From: Mesorhizobium sp. ZC-5
GTDB lineage: Bacteria; Pseudomonadota; Alphaproteobacteria; Rhizobiales; Rhizobiaceae
Assembly: GCF_025753855.1 (NCBI RefSeq)
Contig: NZ_JAOWPT010000012.1
Location: 124,001-188,000 of the forward strand
DNA length: 64,000 nt
Reading direction: 5' to 3'
The position numbers and the translations under genes were made by a program. Shown here piece by piece: positions 1-6,952 of the stretch. The notes under the pieces were generated by a model that was not told where the DNA came from, searched no databases, and saw only the letters and a program-made list of their open reading frames with translations. Each line of letters opens with the position of its first letter. The stretch's first letter is position 1.

Positions 1-1
1 T

Positions 2-97
2 GCGCCCGAAACCACGATCGACGTGAATTTCGCGGATTATGCGGCCGGGCGGGATCCCGTGCTGGAAGCAGCGGTCGAACAAATGAAGAAAGACTGA
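2..97 (+). CDS. C-terminal end of a protein cut by the window edge
   Basis: Only the last 31 residues are present, ending in EAAVEQMKKD and a TGA stop at 95-97. The tail, with an acidic-hydrophobic stretch followed by YAAGRDPVLEAA, resembles the extreme C-terminus of S41-type (tail-specific/tricorn-like) peptidases, but 31 residues are too few for a firm call. The gene reads into the window from the left and is followed by about 500 bases of repeat-rich intergenic DNA. Confidence 0.5.
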   Translation, partial: APETTIDVNFADYAAGRDPVLEAAVEQMKKD

Positions 98-181
98 CGC
101 GGCGCGGACTGGTTCCGCTAGATCGCGGAGGACGGCACGTCTTGAACCGCCGGCTCTCGGCCGCATGGTTCGGCATGGATC

Positions 182-232
182 CTATGGTCTGCGCGACGTC
201 GCTTCGCTCCCGCTCCGCCATAGGATGACGAG
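182..232. repeat. Short dispersed repeat with inverted ends
   Basis: The stretch starts with CCTATGG (182-188 area) and ends with CCATAGGATGACG, so the ends can pair around a GC-rich centre (CGACGTCGCTTCGCTCCCG). It resembles the small mosaic repeats found between genes in rhizobial genomes. Its role is unknown. Confidence 0.45.
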
Positions 233-298
233 GGATGGATGTTCGCGCCAGTTGCAACGCTGGTGATTAGCCATGAACCCCTCCACTTCGTCATCCAT

Positions 299-346
299 GA
301 ACCCTCCACCTTCGTCATCCTCGGGCTTGACCCGGGGATCCATGCC
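299..346. repeat. Dispersed rhizobial repeat (CGTCATCCTCGGGCTTGACC type)
   Basis: CGGGCTTGACCCG forms a small hairpin inside a longer unit running from TTCGTCATCC to GGGGATCCATGCC. This unit is recalled as a common intergenic repeat in alphaproteobacterial genomes. A partial second copy of its left part (CTTCGTCATCCATGAACCC) lies directly upstream at 286-304, so the region is a small mosaic of repeats. Confidence 0.55.
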
Positions 347-621
347 GTAACCGCAAAGATACGCTGGGCGGTACAGATCGCGTCCTCTTGCCGGTGGAGC
401 CAACCCGCCACTCGCCAGTCTGTCCACGCCTGCTCCGCCCTGAAGAAGATTCTTTCGAGCGATTTCAATCGCTTGACGGATTCCCGAAAAATTTCGCTTT
501 CGTCTTTTCCACGTCCCTCCGGCCTCGCCTTATCCTTGTGCCTATTCTCATTTCGAGGCGAGGCGTGGTGGACAGGCAGGATCGGCAAGGGAGCGAGACG
601 CAGCGCCATCACACAACGTTG

Positions 622-1371
622 ATGCGCCTGCTCGCCTTCATCTTCGTCTATGCCGGGCTGGCCGACGACACGCATTCCGCCGCCGCCGACACAGGCCGCG
701 CCGGCCGCGCTTTTGATGCCAGCTGCGAGGCCTGGACATTGTCGCGCCGGGCCTGCCGCAGGCTGCTTCTGCTGCTGAGGCCCGTCGAGGCCGCGACGCG
801 CCGCCTGATCGTCGTTCTGGCGAGCGGCCTGCCCATCCTGAGCCCGCGCGCCGCAGGCTCCGAACACCCGGCCCAGCGGCCGGCGCCGGCCCGGTCCCCC
901 TCCCCCTTGTGGGGACGGGTTAGGGGTGGGGGTAGTTTCACAGCCGCTCCGCCCGGCGACGGCAAAACTTCCGATGCACGTCTGCCGCTTTTTTCGCTGG
1001 CCGACCGGCCCAAGCGCTACGAATGGTTCTTTTCGGGAAAACCGCATGGCGCGGGCTGGAAGGGTCCGTCACTGGCCTTGCCCGGCGACGACGAACTCGA
1101 CGCCGCCGGCATTTTGCGCCGCATCGCCGCGCTGGCGCGGGCGCTCGACGATTTGCCGGCACAGGCCCGCCGTTTGGTGCGCTGGCGGCTCCGGCGCATG
1201 GCTGCCCGCGCGGCGGGCAAGGCCAGAGCCCTGTCGCCGCTCCGGCCCGGCCGCCCGCCGGGTTCGCTGCCGCGCAGGGCGCCGAAACGGGAGCGCCGCG
1301 AAGAGCACGACCTTTTGTCCGAAACCCACGCGCTCGCCCGGGACGCTCTGGCGCGCCTCGACACGTCATGA
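622..1371 (+). CDS. Hypothetical protein with an in-frame palindromic repeat insert
   Basis: About 249 residues from ATG 622, with no domain I can name. The second half (about residues 115-249) has natural protein composition, with FSLADRPKRYEWFFSGKPHG, an Arg/Ala-rich helical stretch and the C-terminal end ALARDALARLDTS, a tail shape I recall from rhizobial hypothetical proteins. Residues about 92-104 (SPSPLWGRVRGGG) are encoded by a GC-rich palindromic repeat (895-933) that keeps the frame open. The first third is Ala/Arg rich and less certain, and the start is not supported by a clear ribosome site. It could also be a degraded gene. The call rests on composition only. Confidence 0.4.
   Translation: MRLLAFIFVYAGLADDTHSAAADTGRAGRAFDASCEAWTLSRRACRRLLLLLRPVEAATRRLIVVLASGLPILSPRAAGSEHPAQRPAPARSPSPLWGRVRGGGSFTAAPPGDGKTSDARLPLFSLADRPKRYEWFFSGKPHGAGWKGPSLALPGDDELDAAGILRRIAALARALDDLPAQARRLVRWRLRRMAARAAGKARALSPLRPGRPPGSLPRRAPKRERREEHDLLSETHALARDALARLDTS
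895..933. repeat. Palindromic repeat lying inside a reading frame
   Basis: A CCCCCTCCCCCTTGTGGGGACGG-type unit followed by TTAGGGGTGGGGGT. It is related in sequence to the repeats at 1391-1433 and 1497-1599. Here it sits inside the open frame of the hypothetical protein and adds about 13 residues without breaking it. Confidence 0.6.
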
Positions 1372-1390
1372 CCTGGCGCGCAGACTTCAC

Positions 1391-1433
1391 CTCCCCCTTG
1401 AGGGGAGGTCGTGCCGAAGGCACGGGCGGGGGT
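1391..1433. repeat. Dispersed GC-rich palindromic repeat
   Basis: CTCCCCCTTGAGGGGAGG forms a hairpin, followed by CGTGCCGAAGGCACG, a second perfect small hairpin, and then GGCGGGGGTG, which can pair back to the start. This is the common architecture of short rhizobial intergenic elements. It lies 20 bases downstream of the 622-1371 reading frame. Confidence 0.6.
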
Positions 1434-1496
1434 GATCAAGGCCAGACCGGCGAAAAATCCGGGGCGTGGCGATGATGAAGCGCGTCTTGAGAAATT

Positions 1497-1599
1497 GCCC
1501 CTCACCCTTACCCTCTCCCCGCAAGCGGGGAGAGGGAGTCGCCAGCGTTGACGCCCCCCTCTCCCCGTCCTTCACGGGGAGAGGGTAAGGGTGAGGGGC
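1497..1599. repeat. Pair of palindromic repeats in inverted orientation
   Basis: Bases 1497-1521 and 1575-1599 are perfect 25-base inverted repeats (GCCCCTCACCCTTACCCTCT... and its complement). Each arm also contains its own hairpin: CCCTCTCCCCGCAAGCGGGG at 1511-1530, and the CCCTCTCCCC/GGGGAGAGGG pair at 1557-1585. The unit is two related repeat copies facing each other. Its RNA would fold very strongly and probably ends transcription from the left. Confidence 0.65.
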
Positions 1600-1725
1600 A
1601 GCATCCTCCCCTCAAGGAGGAGGGGCGGGCGCCGGAAGCGATGGCATCGCCTTCGCAAATCTGGTAGGACCAGATTAAACAGATCAGGGCGAGCCTGCCG
1701 ACCCCACAAACCCAGGGAGAAAGAC

Positions 1726-2922
1726 GTGAACACCAACACCGCCGCACTGGCCGATGCCGCGATCCCCTTTGATCATCACCGCGTCGACCGGCTGATGGAG
1801 GACGCGGGCATCGACGTGCTTTTGGCGACGTCGAAGCACAACGTCCAGTACCTGCTCGGCGGCTACAAGTTCATCTTTTTCTCGGCGATGGACGCAATCG
1901 GCCACAGCCGCTACCTGCCAGTGGTGGTCTACGAAAAGGGCCGGCCGGAGCATGCCGCCTATGTCGCCAACAAGATGGAAGGCGGGGAGCACCACAACAA
2001 CCCGTTTTGGACGCCGACGCTGCACACGGCGACCTGGGGCAGCGTCGACGCGGCGAAACTGGCGGTCGAGCACCTGAAGAAGCTCAACCTCGCCGGCGTG
2101 CGGATCGGCTACGAGCCGAGCTTCCTGCCGGCGGATGCCTATGAGGTGCTGCGGGGCGGACTGGGCAATGCGGCGCTGGTCGACGCGACCGGCATGCTGG
2201 AGCGCATGCGGGCGATCAAGACGCCGCAAGAGCTGGAGAAGCTGCGCACCGCGTCCGAGCTGATCACCGATTCCATGCAGGCGGTTTTTTCGGCGATGGG
2301 CGAGGGCTCGACCAAGCAGGAGATCGTCGACGCGCTGCGGCGCGAGGAAACCAACCGTGGCCTGCAGTTCGAATATGCGCTGCTGACGCTGGGCTCCAGC
2401 CACAACCGCGCGGTGTCGCCGCAGAGCTGGCACAAAGGCGAGGTGATGTCTCTCGATTCCGGCGGCAATTATCACGGCTATATCGGCGACCTCTGCCGCA
2501 TGGCAGTGCTGGGCGAGCCGGATGCCGAGCTTGTCGATCTGCTGGCCGAGATCGAGAGCGTGCAGCAGGCGGCGATCTCCAGGGCGCATGCCGGAACGCT
2601 GGGCGGCGACCTGATCGCCCACGCCGAAAGCGTGCTGAAGGCAGGGCCGAGTGCAAAGTTCAACGATTTCTTCGCGCACGGCATGGGGCTGATCACCCAC
2701 GAGATGCCGTTCCTGATGACCAACCACCCGGTCGCCTACGAGGGCACCGACGCGGCTCGACCGCTGGAGGTGGGCATGGTGCTGTCGGTGGAGACGACGA
2801 TGCTGCATCCGACACGCGGCTTCATCAAGATCGAGGATACGGTGGCGATCCATGCCGACGGGCCGGAACTGATGGGCGATCGCGGCCGCGGCTGGAACCG
2901 GGGCGGCACGGCGAGGGGCTGA
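1726..2922 (+). CDS. M24 family metallopeptidase (Xaa-Pro dipeptidase/creatinase-like)
   Basis: 398 residues from GTG 1726, preceded by AGGGAGA at good spacing; no ATG fits better. The creatinase-type N-terminal half (to about residue 165) is followed by the pita-bread catalytic fold. The five metal ligands are visible: Asp in LDSGGNYHGY (about 244), Asp in IGDLCR (about 255), His in FAHGMGLITHE (about 318), Glu in LSVETTMLHP (about 355) and Glu in IKIEDTVA (about 368). Such enzymes hydrolyse X-Pro dipeptides or C-N bonds of creatine-like substrates in the cytoplasm; the substrate cannot be read from the sequence. The small membrane protein and the SDR follow closely on the same strand. Confidence 0.85.
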   Translation: MNTNTAALADAAIPFDHHRVDRLMEDAGIDVLLATSKHNVQYLLGGYKFIFFSAMDAIGHSRYLPVVVYEKGRPEHAAYVANKMEGGEHHNNPFWTPTLHTATWGSVDAAKLAVEHLKKLNLAGVRIGYEPSFLPADAYEVLRGGLGNAALVDATGMLERMRAIKTPQELEKLRTASELITDSMQAVFSAMGEGSTKQEIVDALRREETNRGLQFEYALLTLGSSHNRAVSPQSWHKGEVMSLDSGGNYHGYIGDLCRMAVLGEPDAELVDLLAEIESVQQAAISRAHAGTLGGDLIAHAESVLKAGPSAKFNDFFAHGMGLITHEMPFLMTNHPVAYEGTDAARPLEVGMVLSVETTMLHPTRGFIKIEDTVAIHADGPELMGDRGRGWNRGGTARG

Positions 2923-2964
2923 CGGCGCGAAGGCGATGCTGTTTCGGACCGGAGAAAGAGATTC

Positions 2965-3162
2965 ATGATTGCCGCCTACATCGATGAAATCATAATGTTT
3001 TGTGCCGGCGCCTGGATGACGGCGATCGGCTTCGGATGGATGCCAGCGCCGGGGCAGAACCCGGCAGGCGGCGCATCATGGCTGGAGCGATACGGCACGC
3101 TGTTCAAATGGGGCGGGCCGCTGCTGGTGATCATCTCGATCGTGCTGGCCATCGCGGGCTGA
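2965..3162 (+). CDS. Small membrane protein
   Basis: 65 residues from ATG 2965, with GGAGAAAGAG just upstream. One hydrophobic segment near the N-terminus (about 8-25, IIMFCAGAWMTAIGFGWM) and one at the C-terminus (about 46-64, WGGPLLVIISIVLAIAG) suggest two membrane passes. No family is recognised. It lies 42 bases after the M24 peptidase and 75 bases before the dehydrogenase, so it is probably co-transcribed with them. Confidence 0.6.
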   Translation: MIAAYIDEIIMFCAGAWMTAIGFGWMPAPGQNPAGGASWLERYGTLFKWGGPLLVIISIVLAIAG

Positions 3163-3236
3163 AGCCATAGCGGTGGCGATTGCGCATCGGCGGCGCGACG
3201 GCCAAGATGGGCGGATCAGTCAGGGAGGCCCGGAAA

Positions 3237-4106
3237 ATGTCGCTCAAGGGAAAGACGCTGTTCATCTCCGGCGGATCGCGGGGCATCGGGCTCGCCATCG
3301 CCATCCGCGCGGCGCGCGACGGCGCCAACGTCACCATCGCGGCCAAGACCGCCGAGCCGCATCCGAAGCTGCCCGGCACCATCTATACGGCTGCGGCGGA
3401 GATCGAAGCGGCGGGCGGCAAGGCGCTGCCGGTTCTGTGCGACATCCGCGAGGAGACCCAGGTCGCGGACGCGGTGGCAAAGACGGTGGAGCGGTTCGGC
3501 GGTATCGACATCTGCATCAACAATGCCAGCGCGATCCAGCTGACCGGAACGCTGCAGACCGACATGAAGCGCTACGACCTGATGCACCAGATCAACACGC
3601 GCGGCACGTTCCTGGTTTCGAAAATGTGCATACCGCACCTGAAGTTGGCGGAAAATCCTCATATTCTGAATCTGGCGCCGCCGCTCGACATGAACGCCAA
3701 ATGGTTCAAGAACCACGTCGCCTACACGATGGCCAAATTTGGCATGTCGATGTGCACGCTGGGCATGAGCGCCGAGTTCGCGCGGGACGGCATCGCGGTC
3801 AACTCGCTGTGGCCGATCACCGCCATCGACACGGCGGCGGTGCGCAATCTGCTTGGCGGCGACAGCGTCGCCTCGATGAGCCGCTCGCCGGAAATCATGG
3901 CGGATGCCGCCCACGCAATCCTGACCAGGCCGTCGCGCGAGACGACCGGCAATTTCTTCATCGACGAACTGGTGCTGCGCGAGGCCGGCATCACCGACTT
4001 CTCGCATTATGCGCCCGGCGCGAAAGGTCCGCTCGCCGGCGATTTCTTCGTGCCGGACGAGGTCTTCGCCAAGTCCGACACGAAGGTGGCGCGGCCGTTC
4101 GGCTGA
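3237..4106 (+). CDS. Short-chain dehydrogenase/reductase (HSDL2-like)
   Basis: 289 residues from ATG 3237; AGGGAGG lies 8 bases upstream. The N-terminal NAD(P) site is TLFISGGSRGIGLAIA (TGxxxGIG type, with SGGSRGIG), followed by NNAS at about residue 97, and the active-site Tyr/Lys in VAYTMAKFGMS. The segment ILNLAPPLDMNAKWFKNH and the following WPITAID resemble the hydroxysteroid-dehydrogenase-like 2 (HSDL2) branch. The serine position before the YxxxK is replaced by the NLAPPL pattern, as is usual in that branch. It probably acts on a lipid or acyl hydroxy/keto substrate, which is not determinable here. Confidence 0.85.
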   Translation: MSLKGKTLFISGGSRGIGLAIAIRAARDGANVTIAAKTAEPHPKLPGTIYTAAAEIEAAGGKALPVLCDIREETQVADAVAKTVERFGGIDICINNASAIQLTGTLQTDMKRYDLMHQINTRGTFLVSKMCIPHLKLAENPHILNLAPPLDMNAKWFKNHVAYTMAKFGMSMCTLGMSAEFARDGIAVNSLWPITAIDTAAVRNLLGGDSVASMSRSPEIMADAAHAILTRPSRETTGNFFIDELVLREAGITDFSHYAPGAKGPLAGDFFVPDEVFAKSDTKVARPFG

Positions 4107-4397
4107 TCAAAGGTGTCGCGGGAAATCCATGCGGCCGTGCAGGATACGCACGACGTCGATCGATTGGACGGTGGCGTGAAAATACAGGATGTGCGAGCCG
4201 ACGCGAAACTTCATCAGATTTGGCCGCCCGCTTTCGGAGTATCGCGCGAGACCCGGATTTTGCTGCAGGAGCTTGAATGCGGCCCTGATGGCTTCAATGT
4301 ATTCGGTGGCGCGTTGCTCGCCGAAATTGTCGAGGCTGTAGGACCAGATTTGCTCAATGTCCTGCCGCGCCCGAGGGCGTAAGCGCAGATGACGCAC
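4107..4397 (-). CDS. parE: ParE/RelE-superfamily toxin
   Basis: 96 residues from GTG 4397. It has the compact ParE form: LRPRARQDIEQIWSYS at the N-terminus, FGEQRATEYIEAI, then LARYSESGRPNLMKFRVGSH and a short C-terminal strand HILYFHATVQSIDVVRILH. ParE toxins usually poison DNA gyrase, but the biochemical target cannot be read from sequence. The start overlaps the antitoxin stop by one base (TAGTG), typical of translational coupling in toxin-antitoxin operons. Its stop abuts the SDR gene stop, so the two transcripts converge. Confidence 0.88.
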   Translation of the reverse strand: MRHLRLRPRARQDIEQIWSYSLDNFGEQRATEYIEAIRAAFKLLQQNPGLARYSESGRPNLMKFRVGSHILYFHATVQSIDVVRILHGRMDFPRHL

Positions 4398-4633
4398 TAT
4401 CCAGATTTTCTGGACGCCAGAAACTCATCGAAATCGAACGGCTCCGGTTCACCGGAATCGTAGCCCTCTTCCAACGCAAGTCGCAGGCGTTCCAGGCCGA
4501 TTTCCTGTTCCTCCAGCAAACGCAATCCTGCCCGGATAGCTTCGCTGGCCGACCCGAAGCGTCCGCTCGCTACCTGTTTTCTGATGAAGGCGTCATAGTC
4601 GTCGCCAAGCGTCACCGATGTGTTCTTCGGCAT
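4397..4633 (-). CDS. parD: ParD-family antitoxin
   Basis: 78 residues from ATG 4633 ([16 protein letters not shown]). The ribbon-helix-helix DNA-binding part fills about residues 1-45, with [20 protein letters not shown] matching the ParD/CopG pattern. The acidic C-terminal tail ([12 protein letters not shown]) would wrap the toxin. GGAGG on the minus strand is 6-10 bases upstream and decides this start over an in-frame one 6 codons upstream. The whole start region lies inside an inverted repeat (4632-4674) that is a likely operator for autoregulation. Confidence 0.88.
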   Translation of the reverse strand: MPKNTSVTLGDDYDAFIRKQVASGRFGSASEAIRAGLRLLEEQEIGLERLRLALEEGYDSGEPEPFDFDEFLASRKSG

Positions 4634-4674
4634 GCAAACCTCCAATACCAATAGATGGTACCGGAGGTTTGCAT
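4632..4674. promoter_or_regulatory. 12-base inverted repeat over the parD start and ribosome site
   Basis: ATGCAAACCTCC at 4632-4643 is perfectly repeated in inverse at 4663-4674 (GGAGGTTTGCAT), with a 19-base spacer containing GGTACC. The left arm covers the parD start codon and its GGAGG, and the right arm presents the same ribosome site and start facing the other way. Ribbon-helix-helix antitoxins bind such repeats, so this is probably the autoregulatory operator. A paired mRNA could also hide the parD ribosome site. Confidence 0.6.
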
Positions 4675-4692
4675 TGCAAGCAACGTGATCGC

Positions 4693-6111
4693 TCAGTTCA
4701 CCGGGCCGCCCCTGCCGAGATCGGCAGAATCCGGCACCGACGGCGTTACACCTATCGAGCGGTTGATCATCACAGTGACGAGCCAGAGCACAACACCGAT
4801 GGCCAGCAAGACGCCGGCGATCTTGTACTGGTCGGGATTGCGGCCGGTCCAGGGGCCGGTGAGGAAACCGCAGGCGATCGCCCCGATGATCGGCAGGATG
4901 GTCGGCGCCTTGAAGTGCTCGTGGTCGACCTTGTCCTTGCGCAGCACGAGAACCGCCACGTTGACGACGGTGAACACACAGAGCAGCAACAGCGCGGTGG
5001 TGCCGCCAAGCTGCGGCACGCTGCCGACAAAGGTGATCAGGCCGAAGGCGAGCAGCGTGGTGAAGCCGATGGCGACATAGGGCGTGCGCCGCGTCGCATG
5101 AACGGTCCCCAGCACCGGCGGCAGCACGTGTTCACGGCTCATGCCGTAAACAAGGCGGCTCGCCATCAGCATGTTGATCAGGGCGCTGTTGGCCACCGCG
5201 AACATGGTGATGAAGGCGAAGATACCGATCGGGAAATTCGGTGCGCCGGCCTGCACGACCTTCAGCAGCGGCGCTTCGCCTTCGCTGAGTTCCTCCGGCG
5301 ATACCAGGGTAACCGCCGAGATCGAGACAAGCACGTAGATCAGACCGGTGAGCAGCAGGCCGATAAGCAGGATTTTCGGAAAGATCTTGCTCGGGTTCTG
5401 CGTCTCCTCGGCCATGTTGACGGAATCCTCGAAACCGACCATGGCGAAAAAGGCGAGCGTCGTTGCGGCGATCACCGGCCAGACCGCGCTGACGCCTTCC
5501 GGAGTCTGGAATTGCGTGATGCGGGAGACATCGCCCTGGCCTGCGCCGATGGCCCAGAACCCGATGAGAATGACGATCAGCAGACCGGTCAGTTCGATGC
5601 AGGTCAGCACCACGTTGGCTTTCACGCTTTCACCAACGCCGCGGAAGTTGATGATCGCCACGACCGCCATGAAGGCCAGCCCAAGCAGGATGATGCCGCT
5701 GCCCTGTTCCAGCCCCAGGCCGAAGGCGCTGGAGAAATTGACCGCGAAGGCGCGCGACGCCGTCGATGCCGAGGTGATGCCGGAGCACATGACGGCAAAA
5801 GCGACGATGAAGGTGATGAAATGGATGCCGAACGCCTTGTGCGTATAGAGTGCCGCGCCTGCTGCCTTCGGGTATTTGGTTACCAGTTCGAGATAGCTGA
5901 AGGCGGTGATCAGGGCCACCACGAACGCCACCAGGAACGGGAGCCAGACAACGCCACCAACTTCCTTGGCGACCTGGCCGGTCAACGCATAGATGCCTGT
6001 GCCCAGAATGTCGCCGACGATGAAGAGCAAAAGCAGCCAGGGACCCATCACACGATGGAGGCTTGGTTCGACTGCAGCCTTGCCGGCTGCGTCGGTGGGA
6101 ACAGCGGTCAT
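4693..6111 (-). CDS. APC-family amino acid permease
   Basis: 472 residues, about 12 hydrophobic segments. The first membrane segment carries the APC signature [16 protein letters not shown] (about residues 33-48), and [16 protein letters not shown] follows segment 2-3 in the cationic amino acid transporter/YfnA style. The protein should sit in the inner membrane and import an amino acid or related amine by proton or solute coupling. The substrate is not readable. It is a single gene on the minus strand, apart from the parDE operon. A long open frame on the opposite strand is only its shadow. Confidence 0.9.
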   Translation of the reverse strand: MTAVPTDAAGKAAVEPSLHRVMGPWLLLLFIVGDILGTGIYALTGQVAKEVGGVVWLPFLVAFVVALITAFSYLELVTKYPKAAGAALYTHKAFGIHFITFIVAFAVMCSGITSASTASRAFAVNFSSAFGLGLEQGSGIILLGLAFMAVVAIINFRGVGESVKANVVLTCIELTGLLIVILIGFWAIGAGQGDVSRITQFQTPEGVSAVWPVIAATTLAFFAMVGFEDSVNMAEETQNPSKIFPKILLIGLLLTGLIYVLVSISAVTLVSPEELSEGEAPLLKVVQAGAPNFPIGIFAFITMFAVANSALINMLMASRLVYGMSREHVLPPVLGTVHATRRTPYVAIGFTTLLAFGLITFVGSVPQLGGTTALLLLCVFTVVNVAVLVLRKDKVDHEHFKAPTILPIIGAIACGFLTGPWTGRNPDQYKIAGVLLAIGVVLWLVTVMINRSIGVTPSVPDSADLGRGGPVN

Positions 6112-6238
6112 CGAAATGTCTCCTTCCCGAATGCACGGATTGGTTGCCCACCGAGAGGGAGTATGGAGCGACAGGCCGTGATGTCAAACGGACCAGGCCT
6201 CGATCGGCCGTTCGTCCACCGGAGATAATGCCGTCAAT

Positions 6239-6772
6239 CTAGAGGCCGAGATCGCCTTCCGCGGGCTTCTTGCCGCCCTTGGTCATCGCCGTGATGCGGT
6301 CGATGTAGGCCAGGATCAACGCGGAGACGACGAAGGCGAGATGCATGATGGTGAGCCACATCAACTGCTGCGGCGTGAAGCTCGAATGGTTGAGAAAGAT
6401 CAGCAGGAGATGGATGGAAGAGATAGCGACGATGGTTGAGGCGACCTTGATCTTCAGCGAACCGACGTCGATGGTGCCCAGCCAATGAACCTCGCTGCCG
6501 GTCTCGTCGAAGCGGCTGACGAAGTTCTCGTAGCCTGAAATGATCACCATCACGACCAGGCTGGCTACAAGAGCCGCATCGATGAGGCCCAGCATCTTCA
6601 GGATTGTGTCGGTGTCGTTCATGGCCATCGCCATGACGGCGAATTCATAAAGCTTCTTGCCGAAGGAAAGCGCGTAGATCGCCAGCGCCGCGGCCAGCCC
6701 CAGATAAAAAACCACAAGCAGCCAGCGCGAGGCCAGAATGATCGATTCGATGAAAAGTTCGAGGCGCTTCAT
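6239..6772 (-). CDS. UPF0114/YqhA family membrane protein
   Basis: 177 residues with four hydrophobic segments: near residues 10-35, 60-85 (LIDAALVASLVVMVIISGYENF), 108-130 and 138-160. The N-terminal ESIILASRWLLVVFYLGL and the stretch ISGYENFVSRFDE are characteristic of the YqhA (TIGR00645) family. Function is unknown; it is an inner-membrane protein. The start ATG at 6772 faces the next minus-strand gene's terminator, so it begins its own transcription unit. Confidence 0.85.
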   Translation of the reverse strand: MKRLELFIESIILASRWLLVVFYLGLAAALAIYALSFGKKLYEFAVMAMAMNDTDTILKMLGLIDAALVASLVVMVIISGYENFVSRFDETGSEVHWLGTIDVGSLKIKVASTIVAISSIHLLLIFLNHSSFTPQQLMWLTIMHLAFVVSALILAYIDRITAMTKGGKKPAEGDLGL

Positions 6773-6830
6773 GAGATGACTTCCGACGGAATGGCTCAGC
6801 CTCTATGCCAGCGACCGCCATGTTTGCAAC

Positions 6831-6877
6831 GGCAAAAAAGAAGAGCCCGGCCGAAAGGGGGAGACGCCCGGGCTTTC
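6831..6877 (-). terminator. Rho-independent terminator of the OmpA-domain gene
   Basis: On the minus strand AGCCCGG pairs with CCGGGCT (about 6867-6873 with 6844-6850), followed by CTTCTTTTTTG. It lies about 75 bases after the stop of the OmpA-domain gene. The stem and T-rich tail are in the correct orientation for that gene. Confidence 0.7.
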
Positions 6878-6952
6878 GCCATCGTCCCGATGAACGGGAC
6901 GGGGCAGGGAACCTGCTCCGCCGGCGCGCGCCGGCGGAGAGGGAGCGTCAGA

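Larger units (their letters stand above)
98..621. other. Intergenic stretch with dispersed repeats, no convincing gene
   Basis: I see no reading frame with convincing protein character here. Long open frames exist on both strands, but they are mutual shadows with low-complexity Arg/Ala/Gly composition. The stretch holds two copies of short repeats annotated separately at 182-232 and 299-346. Confidence 0.5.

Noticed and set aside
4618-6228. A 536-codon open frame on the + strand
   Set aside because: It is the antisense shadow of the APC permease; its translation is Asp/His/Arg-rich without any domain.
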